From positions 10,822,816 through 10,886,815 of the forward strand of contig NC_091098.1 of NCBI RefSeq assembly GCF_024713975.1: DNA of 64,000 nucleotides. The letters run 5' to 3'. The notes beneath the pieces are model-generated. The model had not been told where the DNA came from. It saw only the letters and a program-made list of their open reading frames with translations, and did no database searches. Position 1 is the first letter of the stretch. Every line of letters starts with the position of its first letter. This document shows, piece by piece, positions 46,045 through 59,129 of the stretch. The translations under genes and the position numbers were made by a program. The DNA is from Paralichthys olivaceus (lineage: Eukaryota; Chordata; Actinopteri; Pleuronectiformes; Paralichthyidae).

Positions 46045-46782
46045 AAGTATTGCAATATAACTTGCATCAATAGCAGCATAACAAATTTAAACTAAAGCAA
46101 TATAACAAAAGTCCAATGTATGTCGATGTATTGCTTATGAATGGTGCAGAAATGGTTAGGAGGTTTATTAAGGCTGAGATGATAAATCAATATAAATAAG
46201 AAGCACAGTATCATTTTCATCATCGCAATATAACTGTCATCGATAGCAATATAACACAAATTCAGAATATATATTGGTATAGTACTTATACATTGTGTAA
46301 ACACTGTGAGGAGGTATATTGTGGCAAGGCAATACAACAATATAAATAATTATCCCAAATATAATTTTCATCAATAGCACTGTAACAAAAAGTCCAATAC
46401 ATATCAATGTATCACTTATACAGTGTGCAAGCACAGTTTGAAGGTGTATTAAAATGATACCAATTATATTGCAGCATAATTTTCATAAATAGCAACATAA
46501 CAAAACTCCAAAATACATATCCATATAATGCCTTTGCCTGTGCAAGCACAGTGAGGAGGTATATTAGGGCTGCAATTTATTATTGCAATATCATTATGTA
46601 GTTATAAAACAAAAGTTAAATGTATATCGATATATGGCTTATACATTGTGTAAGCGTTTGTCATTCTCTGCTCACTGAAGAAGAGTTTAAAACAACCTTT
46701 GCTCCAACTCAGGAGTAAAAATCTGTCTTTATATTGATTTTAGAGAGCTCCTGAAGATTTGGCCATATCATCCAGCCCTACT
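46045..46782. mobile_element. Degenerate hAT-like element with internal ~130-150-base tandem repeats
   Basis: Four or five diverged internal repeats share the order AATAGCA-ATAACA, AAAGTCCAATA, ATATC-ATGTAT, CTTATACA-TGTG and AGGAGGTATATTA. The right end reads GGCCATATCATCCAGCCCT, the inverted form of the AGGGCTGG-GATATGGCC end common in fish hAT-type elements. The left end is not clear. No coding capacity. It lies in CHDH intron 1. Confidence 0.55.
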
Positions 46783-47292
46783 TGCTCCCAATATGGAAAA
46801 GCTTTCAAAAAGATTTACATTTATTAATATGACATTTAACACACACACACAGGAAATAGCTTGTCATGCTCTTGGATCTTAACAGACTGAATCATAAAGT
46901 CCGACTGCAGCATCATATTCTTACTGGTTAAAATGCTAGACTTTGCCTACAATGACACTTGGAATTAGATGAATGATGAGTGTGAAGCATGATGATGATT
47001 AATCTGGGCTCCAGGTCAGCCAATTCCCCATGCTCAGTAAGCTGTTAGTCATTTTGAAATTGGTCAGAGTTTGGCACAAGTAATAATTCACATTGATTGG
47101 ATCCAAACTGCCAAATCAAATGTCTCTCTGAAAAGCACAGTATAGAATATTTAGTATGACACAAATTAGTGTTATTTCTTGACAATTAAACTGTGTTAGA
47201 TCTGTTAGTTTCAGATCCAGCTTGACGTGTCTCCTTAAGTGTGTGTTGTTGTTGTGATTTCCAGTTTATGAAGAAACCCTCCCACACCCAGG

Positions 47293-50200
47293 ATGTTGTC
47301 TTCGGCCACACTGTGCCAAGCTGGAGCCTGGCGAGTTGTGACCACAACTCAGTGGCGATCTTTGAGTGACAGGAGATGCTGGTTTGCCCGTTTGCCAGAA
47401 TGTTTCTCTGTCCCAACGACCAGAAACACGGGTCCTTCCTTTTCCCGCTCCTCCTTAAGCCATTACCGATGCTTTAGTGCCTCTGCTGCTCATTGCAACT
47501 CTTCATCATCACCACATCAGAAAACCCCGTCCTACAGCTATATCATTGTCGGGGCCGGGTCGGCGGGCTGCGTCCTTGCAAACCGTCTCTCAGAAGATGC
47601 CCATGAGTCTGTGCTGCTGCTGGAGGCTGGGCCTAAGGACATGTTGCTAGGCAGTGTACGGTTGTCATGGAAGACACACATGCCGGCTGCACTGACCTAC
47701 AACCTCTGTGACGACAAGTACAGTAGTTTAACTTTCTTTACTCGTCCGTCACTGGTTTCAAAACGTGTTGGTGCCAGATGTATGAAAATATTTTGAAATC
47801 TGAGTTAAAATTTGGATATGATATCAGAGTATTCAGTCTGTTAAATCACTGTCGAAGAATAATTATTCATAAAGGTAAATGTGAATTAATGCTATTGATG
47901 CCATTCATTTGATGCCATGCTGCATTTCTTTTCATTTCTCTGCAGGTATAACTGGTACTACCACACTTTACCCCAGGCCCATATGGACAACCGGGTGATG
48001 TACTGGCCGAGGGGTCGTGTTTGGGGGGGGTCCTCCTCGCTCAACGCCATGGTGTACATCCGCGGACACGCCGAAGACTACAACCGGTGGCAGAGAGAAG
48101 GGGCCGAGGGCTGGGATTATGAACACTGTCTGCCTTACTTCAGGAAAGCTCAGTGTCATGAGCTCGGAGAAAATAGGTTTGTACAAAAAACTATCTGGAG
48201 GATATTTTTTTTATACTTAGTGGATATTCAGGGACAAAGGAATCATTACACTGGAAGGGCGAGTACTTTGGTTCCATAGACTCATCAGGTGTCAACGGTT
48301 TATTTTTAATTTTGACACGGTGAGGATCTTTCCAGGAAGAAGCTGAACACACTGGCTTAATACTGCGTGTCACATATTTGAATAACATACAAAATAGTCT
48401 GGAAACCCGTAAGCACATGGAAAGGAAAGATGTAAAGCATCTCTGACCCAGAATGTCACTGGCCAAAGATACGTGTTTGTGATTTAATGAAAGATAGAGA
48501 ACTAAGATATTACATACAGTAATTACATTGATTCTGTGAATGTGTTAAATGTGTCCAACGCTGGTTTAGATAAATGTTATTCTCCTGCTGAGCAATAAAC
48601 CACCAGATATTGTCCATTTATTTCTGTTAAGAACAATCCAATGCTCAACATGAGATCAAAGTCCGATGGTTGCTAGTTTTCAGGAGCCGATAAGGTGCAA
48701 ACAGCTTCACAGTTTTGATTTAAATAGAAAAAATGTGGCGGTCTAACATTTGTATAATCCCTCCAGCATGAGGTTTAGAACCTGTGTAGTCTCTATTTAA
48801 AGGGTTGTTTTATTTTTTGTGTCAATCGTTCATTGAAAACAACTCTAGAAATTGTTTAATCATATTCATCTTTTAGTTTTAGGAAGAAGGGTCTCAGCAT
48901 GTTTGTTTATCAACCTTTATCATCACTATAAATTCAAAAGCTCTGACTGGATGTTTGGCATGAAAGCAAACAGAGGGATATGTAGTACTGCTGTTAATGA
49001 AATGATTGGGAATGTTAACATTTGTGTGTTTATGTGTGCACTCTAGGTATCGAGGTGGCAGTGGACCTCTTCATGTGTCGAGAGGGAAGACCAGCCACCC
49101 CCTTCACAAGGCTTTTATTGAGGCGGGGCAGCAGGCAGGATACCCCTTCACTGACGACATGAATGGGTACCAACAGGAAGGCTTGGGCTGGATGGATATG
49201 ACCATTTATAATGGTTTGAGGAGCTATAACTATAATTATAGGATCTTTCAGATTCAGTGTTCAAACAGTTTAAAAGTTTATGAAACAACCCCTTAATATT
49301 ATCTGCATCCAACTTCTAAATCTGTGCAGGGAAGAGGTGGAGCACAGCCAGCGCCTACCTGAGGCCTGTCCTGGGTCGACCCAACCTGAAGACAGAGGTG
49401 CGCTGCCTGACCTCCAAGATCCTGTTTGACGGAAACCGTGCGGTGGGAGTGGAATACATACAGAAGGGACAGAAGAAAAGGGTAAGATGCTTCCGGACAT
49501 GCATTGAGCTCTGGACATTAAGCTGATTGGCTGTATGTGAGAACGCAATTGTCAAAGTCACTTGCTGGGGACATTTTATGCAAGCTTTTCTGCCAGACCC
49601 CTTGGTTCAATGTCTTGAGTATGTCCGAGTGAGAACACAGCAGGACAAATATCTCCGAAAGAAAATAAGGATCTGTATATGTAGAAGACATCAACATTAT
49701 GAGACTTGAAAGCTTTTGGTGAAAAGAGCTGATGCTGGGGTCAATGTGCTGTAAACATGTGGTTTCCACAGTGGTGTTTATATCACGTGTAGCCCTCTAC
49801 ATGTGCTATCCAGGCATTACCCCTCTCCTGAATGTTGTGCACACTTTCCTGTTGTTGTGAACTGATCTGACCTAAACTATCTCCTGCTGTGTTCTTCAAA
49901 GGCAAACCCATGTCTGGAAACAATTTTCTGCAGTTAATGTCTGTAAACGTCTCTATCAACATTGCAGTTTCCCTAGCTTTTTATCTGGTATTGTAATTCC
50001 CATTCAGTCACTCATCAGTTTTTATCTTCTCTCCTCAGGTGTTTGCAGATAAAGAGTTGATATTGAGCGGAGGAGCCATCAACTCCCCTCAGCTTCTCAT
50101 GCTGTCTGGGGTGGGAAACGCTGACGACCTGAAACAACTCGACATCCCTGTGGTTCAGCACTTACCAGGTATTTTTAGGCATTTACAAAGATCTAATTCC

Positions 50201-52994
50201 AACAAACTGAAATGGAAGAAAAGGACTCATAGAACCTCATAATCATTAGTTTTTAAAAACAGACCAAATTGCTTTTATTGTCTCCTTATGTATTTTCTTT
50301 GTCTCAGGTGTTGGCAGTAACCTACAGGATCATTTGGAGCTGTACGTCCAGCAGCAGTGCACTCAGCCCATCACCCTGTACAAGGCCCAGAAACCTTTCC
50401 ACATGGTCAAAATAGGCCTTGAGTGGCTCACCCTGTTCACAGGTAATCAGAGGCACCTACACATGCAAATGGCAACACACACGTTCTCCTCGATGTTCAG
50501 CAAAAGAATACATTTCTGTGAGGTTGTTTCACTGAAAGACATTGATTCAGGATTTATCAGTTATGAGCAGGTATGTGTCCTATTCCTTCCACTCAATGTT
50601 CACCAGTCAGATGCATGGAATTATTTACTCTTTGGGATTGGCACTGCTAATACAAGTAATCTAAAGAGAAATACAACTAAAATAATAACTGAAATAATCT
50701 GACTTTTTTAAGAAAAAAAAAGAAATCTTTATTCAAGAGCGTGGTCTTTCACTTCGAGAGCAGGACTTATTGATTTCACGTTCAGATTTTTTTATGTTTT
50801 CACTCAAAACCCTGCAGTTGCATTAGAATATCCCCCGTTTGTGCTTAGATTTGCTCTGATTATGCTCAAACTGTGCACTTGCACTCAGGTATTTTGTTGC
50901 TTGGAAGGATTTCCTGCGCTCCAGCTTCAGCTCTTCTCCTCACACGGTGTCTATGCTTCTCTGATCTCTTTTCTGCGTCTATGCAACAAGTCTCTCATAA
51001 TTCCCCAGCCATTAGAACACCATGTGTAGTGTTGACAAGAGAAATCTAAAGCAGGGTATATTTGAGTGAAAGTATTATAAAAAATGAACGTGAGATCAGT
51101 CCTGGTCTCAAGCTAAAAAGATCACGCTCTTGAATGAAAGAAACATTGTGTGATTGTAAAGAGGAGAAACACAACAATATAACAATATATTCAACTGTCT
51201 GGTGGAGGTTTCACGAGACAAATTCAATTATTACATGCGCACAGGAAATAAGGGGGTTTTATAGGTGAGCCGGAGGACCATTTTTTTGGGCATGCACACC
51301 ACATTTCGCTCATACAGACAGGTAGAAGTCTTCATAATTTTGGCGGTGGCTTGACAAGAAAAACGAGGTGTGGTAAATGTCAGTGCAAATTAATTATCAC
51401 GAACACAATCTGTGTCACCATCCCCCAGGTTATGGAGCAACAGCCCACTTGGAAAGCGGAGGGTTTATCTGCAGTCGCCCCCATGTTACACACCCCGACA
51501 TCCAGTTCCACTTCCTGCCCTCGCAGGTTATTGACCACGGAAGAGTTGCCTCTAAGATAGAAGCGTATCAGGTAATAAACTGTGGCTGTGTTTTGTGTAG
51601 GTGGGAAATATGATGGGAGACAAAACCAATGTATTTGTGTTTGGCAGATATTAGGAGGAAGTTACTGTGAGTCATAATTAGATTTATGATTAGAGCAAAG
51701 GTCATAAAGGTGTGTTGACATCATAACTAAACGTGCTGTTCCATGTAAATCTGTTGTAATTTTTCTTTTTTGTCAGAGATGTTTACTCAGCCAACCACCA
51801 GGAGATAATATAGCCCTACCCTGCCCACAAATTACCACAGAGTCTGAGCTGTGGGTTTCTACAGGAACCCTTCAAATGCACAAAGATGGTTGTTTTTTAC
51901 AAAGCTGTCTTAAAACACAGCACAAAGTTCACACTATTCCCAGGGAGTGTGATTCATGTGACAGAGCTTTGTTTTGTTTTCTGAAATTACGATTCAGACT
52001 TTTTCCATACACCCTGTTAGACTGAAGTGCTGTGTCAATAAACTCAGTTTGGGCTTTCAGTTCATTCAGCAGATCATTTGTCTGGAGATTTTCATTTTTG
52101 TTCCAGCACCTGTAGAGGGTTTCTGGATGTGGATTGTGCCACACAGAACAAGCAAGTCATTCGGAAAATACAGTGGCACTTTGGGATATTTGTTATCTGT
52201 GTTTTGTTAAGAGACATTCTTCTAAAGATCACTGGGTGTTGTTGCGTTGTGTTGTAGGTTCATGTGGGACCAATGAGAAGCACCAGTATCGGCTGGATGA
52301 AGCTGAAGAGCACAAACCCTCTGGATCACCCGAGTCTCCAGCCCAACTATCTCTCCACTGGTAAGATTCACTCCCTGAACTCTTCATCAACCAACTGCAT
52401 CAGAGAGCTTGAGAAGATCTGTCTGTCCACGAAGATATTAAACTTCTGCTATGATTGAAGGGATATGATAGTAATTTGAAATATTTCCAATTCATTAGTG
52501 TAATTCGTAATAAATATTCAAATTTAAATGTTGGAGGTTTGACTGGTGTGACAGCCTCTCCATCATTTCCTCTCCTCTCAGATGTCGATGTGTGGGAATT
52601 CAGAGAGTGTGTTAAACGCTCCAGAGAGATTTTTGCTCAGAAAGCCTTCGATCCGTTCCGCGGCACCGAAGTCCAGCCTGGTCCTCAGGTCCAATCTGAC
52701 GCCGACATTGACGCTTTCGTCCGCCGAAAGGCCGACAGTGCCTACCATCCTTCCTGCACCTGCAAGATGGGCTCGCCCTCTGACCCGATGGCGGTCGTCG
52801 ACTCTAACACGCGGGTTTTGGGTCTGGAGCGGCTGCATGTGGTTGACGCCTCCATCATGCCCAGCATCGTCAGCGGCAACCTAAATGCGCCGACCATCAT
52901 GATGGCCGAGAAGGCTGCTGATATCATCAGAGGACGGCCTCCTCTCATCGACGCAGGGGTTCCCGTGTACCGACCACCAACGCTCGACGTATAG
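47293..52994 (+). CDS. chdh: Choline dehydrogenase, mitochondrial, complete, nine coding exons
   Basis: Exons: 47293-47717, 47946-48176, 49047-49213, 49330-49481, 50039-50168, 50308-50442, 51429-51571, 52258-52360, 52582-52994. They total 1899 bases, 632 residues plus TAG, and every junction is in phase. Residues 1 to about 80 are Ser/Arg-rich without acidic runs and fit a mitochondrial targeting sequence. GAGSAG (87-92) is the FAD-binding GxGxx[12 protein letters not shown] (about 168) and [16 protein letters not shown] (about 336) are the two GMC-oxidoreductase signatures. [10 protein letters not shown] (His near 551) and GNLNAPT (near 593) carry the conserved catalytic His and Asn of the family. 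The enzyme oxidises choline to betaine aldehyde at the inner mitochondrial membrane, feeding betaine synthesis. An untranslated first exon ends at 45428. The N-terminal region is about 38 residues longer than in the human enzyme. Confidence 0.96.
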
Positions 52995-55900
52995 AGATGA
53001 ACAGAGATCCAGACGAAAGGGTAATATGTTGTCGGCCATTAGGCAACAACAGCAGTGAGCAGCTTGTCAGGAGGATCTTTCATCTGTTAATTAATGTGTG
53101 TTTTCAATACTGGTGAATTTTAACAGTTTACATCTGAAATGCAGTTTTACAAAGATAATATAGAAACAGTGGCCTTGGTCTCTCAGCCACACAGCAGTTT
53201 TAATGTTGTGGCTGAATATAAAAATAGAATATACATTCTATGTGTATATTGACTCAACTTTACATATACTGACTTGACACTTGCACACACTTCATCCAGT
53301 ATTTGTTGCACCAGCTACAGTTATTTTTAAGCCTTTTTGAAAAAAAATCAAAACCCTTTTTTTCATAATCACACGACAATAATTGACAGCAGCAGGTTCG
53401 GTTATTAATCTGCTCTAGACAGTTATCACCATTGTCACATCCCTCTTCCTTCCTGAAAACTTGCAGATTCAACATTTAGGTTTGTCGTTTGTTTGTAACA
53501 TTTTAACTATAAAAAACAATATAAAATTTCCACTTTTAGTAAATAGAAATCTAGCCTCATCTCTTCTTCAACAGTAAAACAGTTTGGAGTTTTATCGTCA
53601 GGCTTTCAATTGTTTTTAAATTCCACAGTATGAACTCTGGCCTTATATGGTCTTGAGACTTGAGCTCGTCTGACAAACAGATGTGACAACCAGAAGTGTG
53701 TTTCATATTTAAAAAGAAAAGCACACAGCTCATTTTCTGTTTTAATGCTTTGCTTCAGGTTAAAACGGATCCTCCTGATGTGTGAAATATGTTACTTTGG
53801 ATGATCACGTTTTTCAGCTCCAAGCTTTCAACTGCATCTCGGTTCAGACCAGTCTTGCTGCAGCTGAAGTAGCAAAAAATGCAAATTATAACCCTGAATA
53901 TATGAAAAAGTCCAAAAACGAATCTAAAAACTAGATAAAAAATCAATTGCACGTTTATTTCTATGTTTACAAAGAAGCTTTTGAAGATGATTGTGTTGAA
54001 CCGACCGACCGATCAAGTTTTAGAATCAGCTTTACTGAAAGTCTTAAATTCATACATGAGGTATTACGATATGTTTACATTATATAGTGTGTTACACAAT
54101 ATTAATTTTATGTTTAAATCATTATCATGTGTATTAATGAAGGATCACAAAGGGAAATGAATTGTGAAAATAGATACAGTATTATGTTTGCATGTTTGTT
54201 TAATTGTTTGCACTATAAGAAAACACTAGAATCGTCCTGACACTGTCCTCATTTCATTCAGACTTTATTTAGTCTTTTTAAAAAATCCTCAGCAGGATCA
54301 TTGTCATTTCAGACGAGAAGTAAAATGTACAAAACTGGGTTTGTGTTTTCATTGGTACAAAAGGTACGAGTACGTTTGCTACAAAGTAGACAGAGCTATG
54401 TTTGTTTTTTAATTTTCATACAACAATCGGGTAGAAAGCAGAAATCTTCAAGTTCATCACTGACTTTTTACAAACAACTGTACAGATTTTATACATCGTT
54501 ACATATTCATCTGCAAAACAGCCAAACAGTACAAAAAATAAAGCTGTCAGTTGCACAACACGGTTCTATGTTGTTGTTTGTCACTATGCCTCTTGCGATA
54601 AAACTCTAGAAGTTGGACGTGTGTGTGTGTTTGTGTGTAGTTGTAGTGTGAGTAAACCGCACATTATTATCCTGGTATCTCTGAGTTTCTGAAATGTTGT
54701 GAATTGTGAGGTTTGTTTACATCGACTCATTGTGTTAATTTGAACTGAACAAAACCATGTAGTGTTTCCAGAGAATCATTAACTTACCTGAGGTGGCCAA
54801 TCAGAACTGTTTACAGATAAAATGTTTCAAATTAATACTAACTTCTCAACGTCATGTTTCCTTCATTATGTGTAAATGCAGCCATTACCACACCGTTTCC
54901 CTGACACGTTAACTAACAAACCTGGATTGGTACACAGGTAATAACATTAGTATTTGTTGGAAATCTCAATTAAACATTTTACATGCAGTTAAAAAATGCA
55001 TACGTTGTATATATATCAGGCATATTGGCCATTAAAATGTCATGTGTGTGTGTATGATCTGATCTGTAGAAAGGAGTAGAAAGGAGTAGAAAGGAATGTA
55101 TTTACAGTACATGTGAGGAGTCTTTGTGAAACCAGCTCACATCCTGTTCCAGGGTCGATTCATCAGTTAATACCACAACAGCCAACAGCACACCTTCTCT
55201 TCAGTATCTGCGTCAAGCATGTTCAGTGTGTGGAACAAAATTTGAAGATCGATGTGCATGTAAATGATGCAATTTTCCGCTGGTTTGCTTTTATATTTGA
55301 AGGAGCCCTTTGACTGTACAAATTGAACTTGTTGCCTTGACAACAGTGTATAGATAAAGGGAAAAAAAAAGAAAAGGTCGATCGCTCTGCCATGACCCAG
55401 CGCTGGTTTTTAAAAGTTGTTATAGTAACGATTCACAAACACCGGCCTGTGTTGGAGGGAACGTTCAAAGCCGTGGGGGAAATATGTTGCTTCTCTAAAG
55501 TGTTTTGTTTCTACGAGCAGCTCGTGTCGCAGCATGTTTCTTCAGTGAAGCAGCTGTTTTATCTTGTGCACTCTAACGGTCAGAACAAAAAGGAATCCTA
55601 CAGATAAAATGTGACAGCTACCATCATTTCATTAAAAAAAAGAATAAAAAAAAAAAAATACACACACCCAACCACTATTTACTGCATTTATATATATTTT
55701 CAGTAAATACAAAAAATTGTATAGTTTTCCTGTCTGTTGTGACGTTTCATGTGTCAGTGTACATTAAATTACACCTGACTCATCCTGAAACAAGTCAGAA
55801 AACTGTCATGGCTGCCCAGAGGAGGAGGAAAACATTCCAGCTTGACTCATGACTGACAACACATGATACTGTTGTGCTGCAGCAAAGCAGGGGAATCTCT

Positions 55901-57793
55901 GTATCATCTTTTACAGCATCATGGAACCGTTACTGTTTTGTTACTTTATTATGTATATTAAAGCAGTGACACCTGATGAGTCACCCGCTAGGCAGTGCTC
56001 AGTCTAAAAAAGCCTGAATTGTTTTGTTGGGGTTTCCCTAACAATTCTTAATAAGTGGGTTTAGCTTGACGTTACATTTTATGTTCAGTGGCCGTCCACC
56101 AAATAGCTGGTTACCTTTTTAACTGATTTGTATTATCGGCCATATTTAAATACAAGGACTCGTTTCGGTCCACTCTTACTTGCCCTGATTCTTTGCCCCA
56201 CCATGTGCAGATGTGTGCACACACACATACACACAGTGTGATCAGAGCAGTGGACACTGAACCAGGTGAGGCGACTCGAGTTGACAACTATGCTCATCAG
56301 TGTCTGTGCGGTTTAAATTAAAAAGTGAAAGGCCAATTTAGTTCTTAATAAATATTTGTTCCACAAACACAGAAAAGTGAGTTTTAAATGTTTTGTTTTA
56401 CACAACCACAGCGCACTGGTTAGGGTAAAAGCTAATATTCTGGGACATTATACTTTATATAACAAGAAGCCCTCCATATTCAGGTAGCTGTCAATCTCAG
56501 AAAGTTTGGTTACCCCTGGTCTAAAGCAGCTGTGAAAAAGAATCTCTGCATATTCTGAGTGCGGTTGTGACAGTTGTTCCTCACAGTTTTCAATTAAGTT
56601 AACATCATTGTAACGTCATTCTTAAGTTTGTTTGTTTACTGGTTGTAAAGAGCAGATTTAGCCTCAGGTTTGTTGGTATAAAAGGTGGAAAGGATTGGCA
56701 GTGTGTTTCTCTGTGTGTCATATGAGCGTGCATGTGAAACTGAGGGATATGCCTGAGGACAGAGTCTGTCTCGTTGATATGTGATTTCTTTTTCAAGTCA
56801 GAAAAACAGAGTAGATCAACATTTAACCCTGAAACCCTGAAAAAAAAAACGTTAACTGCGGATTCACCGGCTGCAAAGTCTTTGGATCGGCCTGATCTGC
56901 AGCCACCCTGCTCTGAGATGAAAATAAACCGACATAGAAATATTAACTATACATGTTTTTATGAAGTTATCTGAAGCATGGAGGCCAAACTGTAAAAGAC
57001 AGAGCAGCAGATCAAAACTGTGTCTGTTGCTGTGGCCAGTGAAAGCTTAGAATCACACTTAATATATACATGAAGTGAAACTAAGGGGAATCTTGGAATC
57101 ATTGAACTGCCATTTTTGGAGCAGGACCACTGCAACTTTGCAAAGCCAGCTCAAGCATTTTTCCTTCACTCCACTCATTGTCACTGGTGTTTGCTTCTAA
57201 CATCCAAACTGGAGAACGAGGGAAATGTTCTGAACTTTTATTTGGAGTAAAATCTGTTTGTAAGTTTTATTGCCTCCTCATATACATGAGTAAACTGTGG
57301 GACTTACGGCCTCGCAGCAGAACAATAACAGGCAGACGATCCCTCAACCTGAAGCTAAAAGTATGACATGTAATCTCAGTTATTGTTATAAATCTTATCC
57401 CTGTAGTTTACAGCTGCTGGACTCTGTGAATGTTGTTGGGAAAACTAACTTGACGAACATCGGGCTGGCTTTGCGAGGTTGCTGAGTTGTTCTGCTGCAC
57501 TGAAAAGAAATTCAAAAGAGAGTCATGAATTATCTTTGTTTAAGAGGCAGCCCGGCAGGTAGATGATTTCTTTATTTTCTCAATTCATCTCAGTTTTTTC
57601 ACTTCTCATCTCTCTGGAATTTCAGTTTTCTACTCCTCAAAAAAGAGAATCCAAGGCACTTTGTTCTCTTATTTGTCCATGTTTGACATTTTCTGTCAAT
57701 TCCAGGACGCACTTGAACAGAGACGTCCCCTCAGAGTGAAACAGCAGTTGAAGTTCAATTGAAAAAACCTAAATAATCCTGTGTGAGCCGCTG
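52995..57793. other. 3' UTRs of convergent CHDH (+) and CACNA1D (-)
   Basis: No coding frame of note. Plus-strand AATAAA at about 54537-54542 could end CHDH. Minus-strand AATAAA (TTTATT on the plus strand) at about 54265 and 53954 could end CACNA1D, whose 3' UTR would then be over 3 kb. If both hold, the two 3' ends overlap. A threefold AGAAAGGAGT repeat lies at 55066-55095 and an A-rich tract at 55635-55660. Confidence 0.45.
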
Positions 57794-59065
57794 CTATAGC
57801 GACGTGATGCATATCATCTCATCTTTTAGGTCCTCCTCGCATTTCACAGCCACATACGGCTCCTCGTCACTGTAGTCGCGGATGCTGTGGTCTCTAAGAT
57901 GTACGATGGCTTGTGTGTCCGGGCTGACGTTACCCGTTCCCCCGTTGGTGTCATCAGCCACACTCCCATTCAGGAGATTACTGGCGGCACTCTCCATCTC
58001 GTCTATGGTCATCTCGCAGGCGTCTGCAATCTCGTGTTTGGTCACTGAGACAAACTTGGGGTCTTTGGCGTATTTGCCCAAACCCTTGGAGATCAACACC
58101 TGGGAAAGAACAACAAAATGATCAAACGGCATCAGGAATGTTTGTGTTTTTTGAAACTGTTTCTTTGGTTTGGACAGTTATTACCATACATTTATTAATA
58201 AGCAGTGACATAAGAACCAGGTACAATCCAAAGCTCAGGAGGTCAGATCACAGTTTTTGAGTAATAGTGCCTCAACACGCACTGTTAACGTCCGTTCTGA
58301 GAGATTCAGAAGTGGTCAGCATTAAGTAGTTCACATCTGGCATTAAGATCTGAATGTGTCTGCTGTGTGATCTGATCTCACTTCCTGTGTTTTCCCAGTT
58401 TGAGTTTACAGATGTGTGTGTGTGGGTGTGTGCCCATGTGTCGGTGCAAGCAATGGATAAATAAAGAAAGGAAAACAAAAGTGAGCAACAGCAGGGACTA
58501 AGAGAATCCATTCACCGTGCACAGTTTTGCAACGGAATAACATTTTACTCTTGAGAATAAACAGAAATCATTATGTGGTGATCAGTGTTGATACTGTGAC
58601 CACAGACATATCAATGTTCGGACACTGAGAAGCATAAAAATGTGTTTAAACTGTAGCAGGTCAGAGGATGTCAGCTCAGTATGTGGCCCAGAAAGCATTT
58701 GCAGTCACACAACGAAAAGAATGTTACCGCATGTATCCAAGACAACCTCCGAATGAGATCGCACCTCAGGCATTGATGACATATTCCAGTGAGTTCAGAC
58801 CTGAAATTGAAAATATTTTTGAATAACTACTCACAGCCTCCACCAGACTGTTGGCACTGCCTCTCTTCTGCAGGAAGTGCGAGCAGCTCTCTGCAGGTAA
58901 CTGCAGTCGTGACGGGGAGTGGCTGCGACTGGGAGGACCGTCCTGGCCGTCTGTGTACCACGAACTCCTCTTCACCGCTCCGGGGATGCTGCTGACGCTG
59001 CCAGGGCTGCGCCAGTCCACCTGAATACAAACAGACACAGACACACACACACACACACACACACA

Positions 59066-59129
<64 letters not shown>

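Noticed and set aside
52578..52884. Frames on both strands of 86-100 codons
   Set aside because: Shadows of the GC-rich last CHDH exon.
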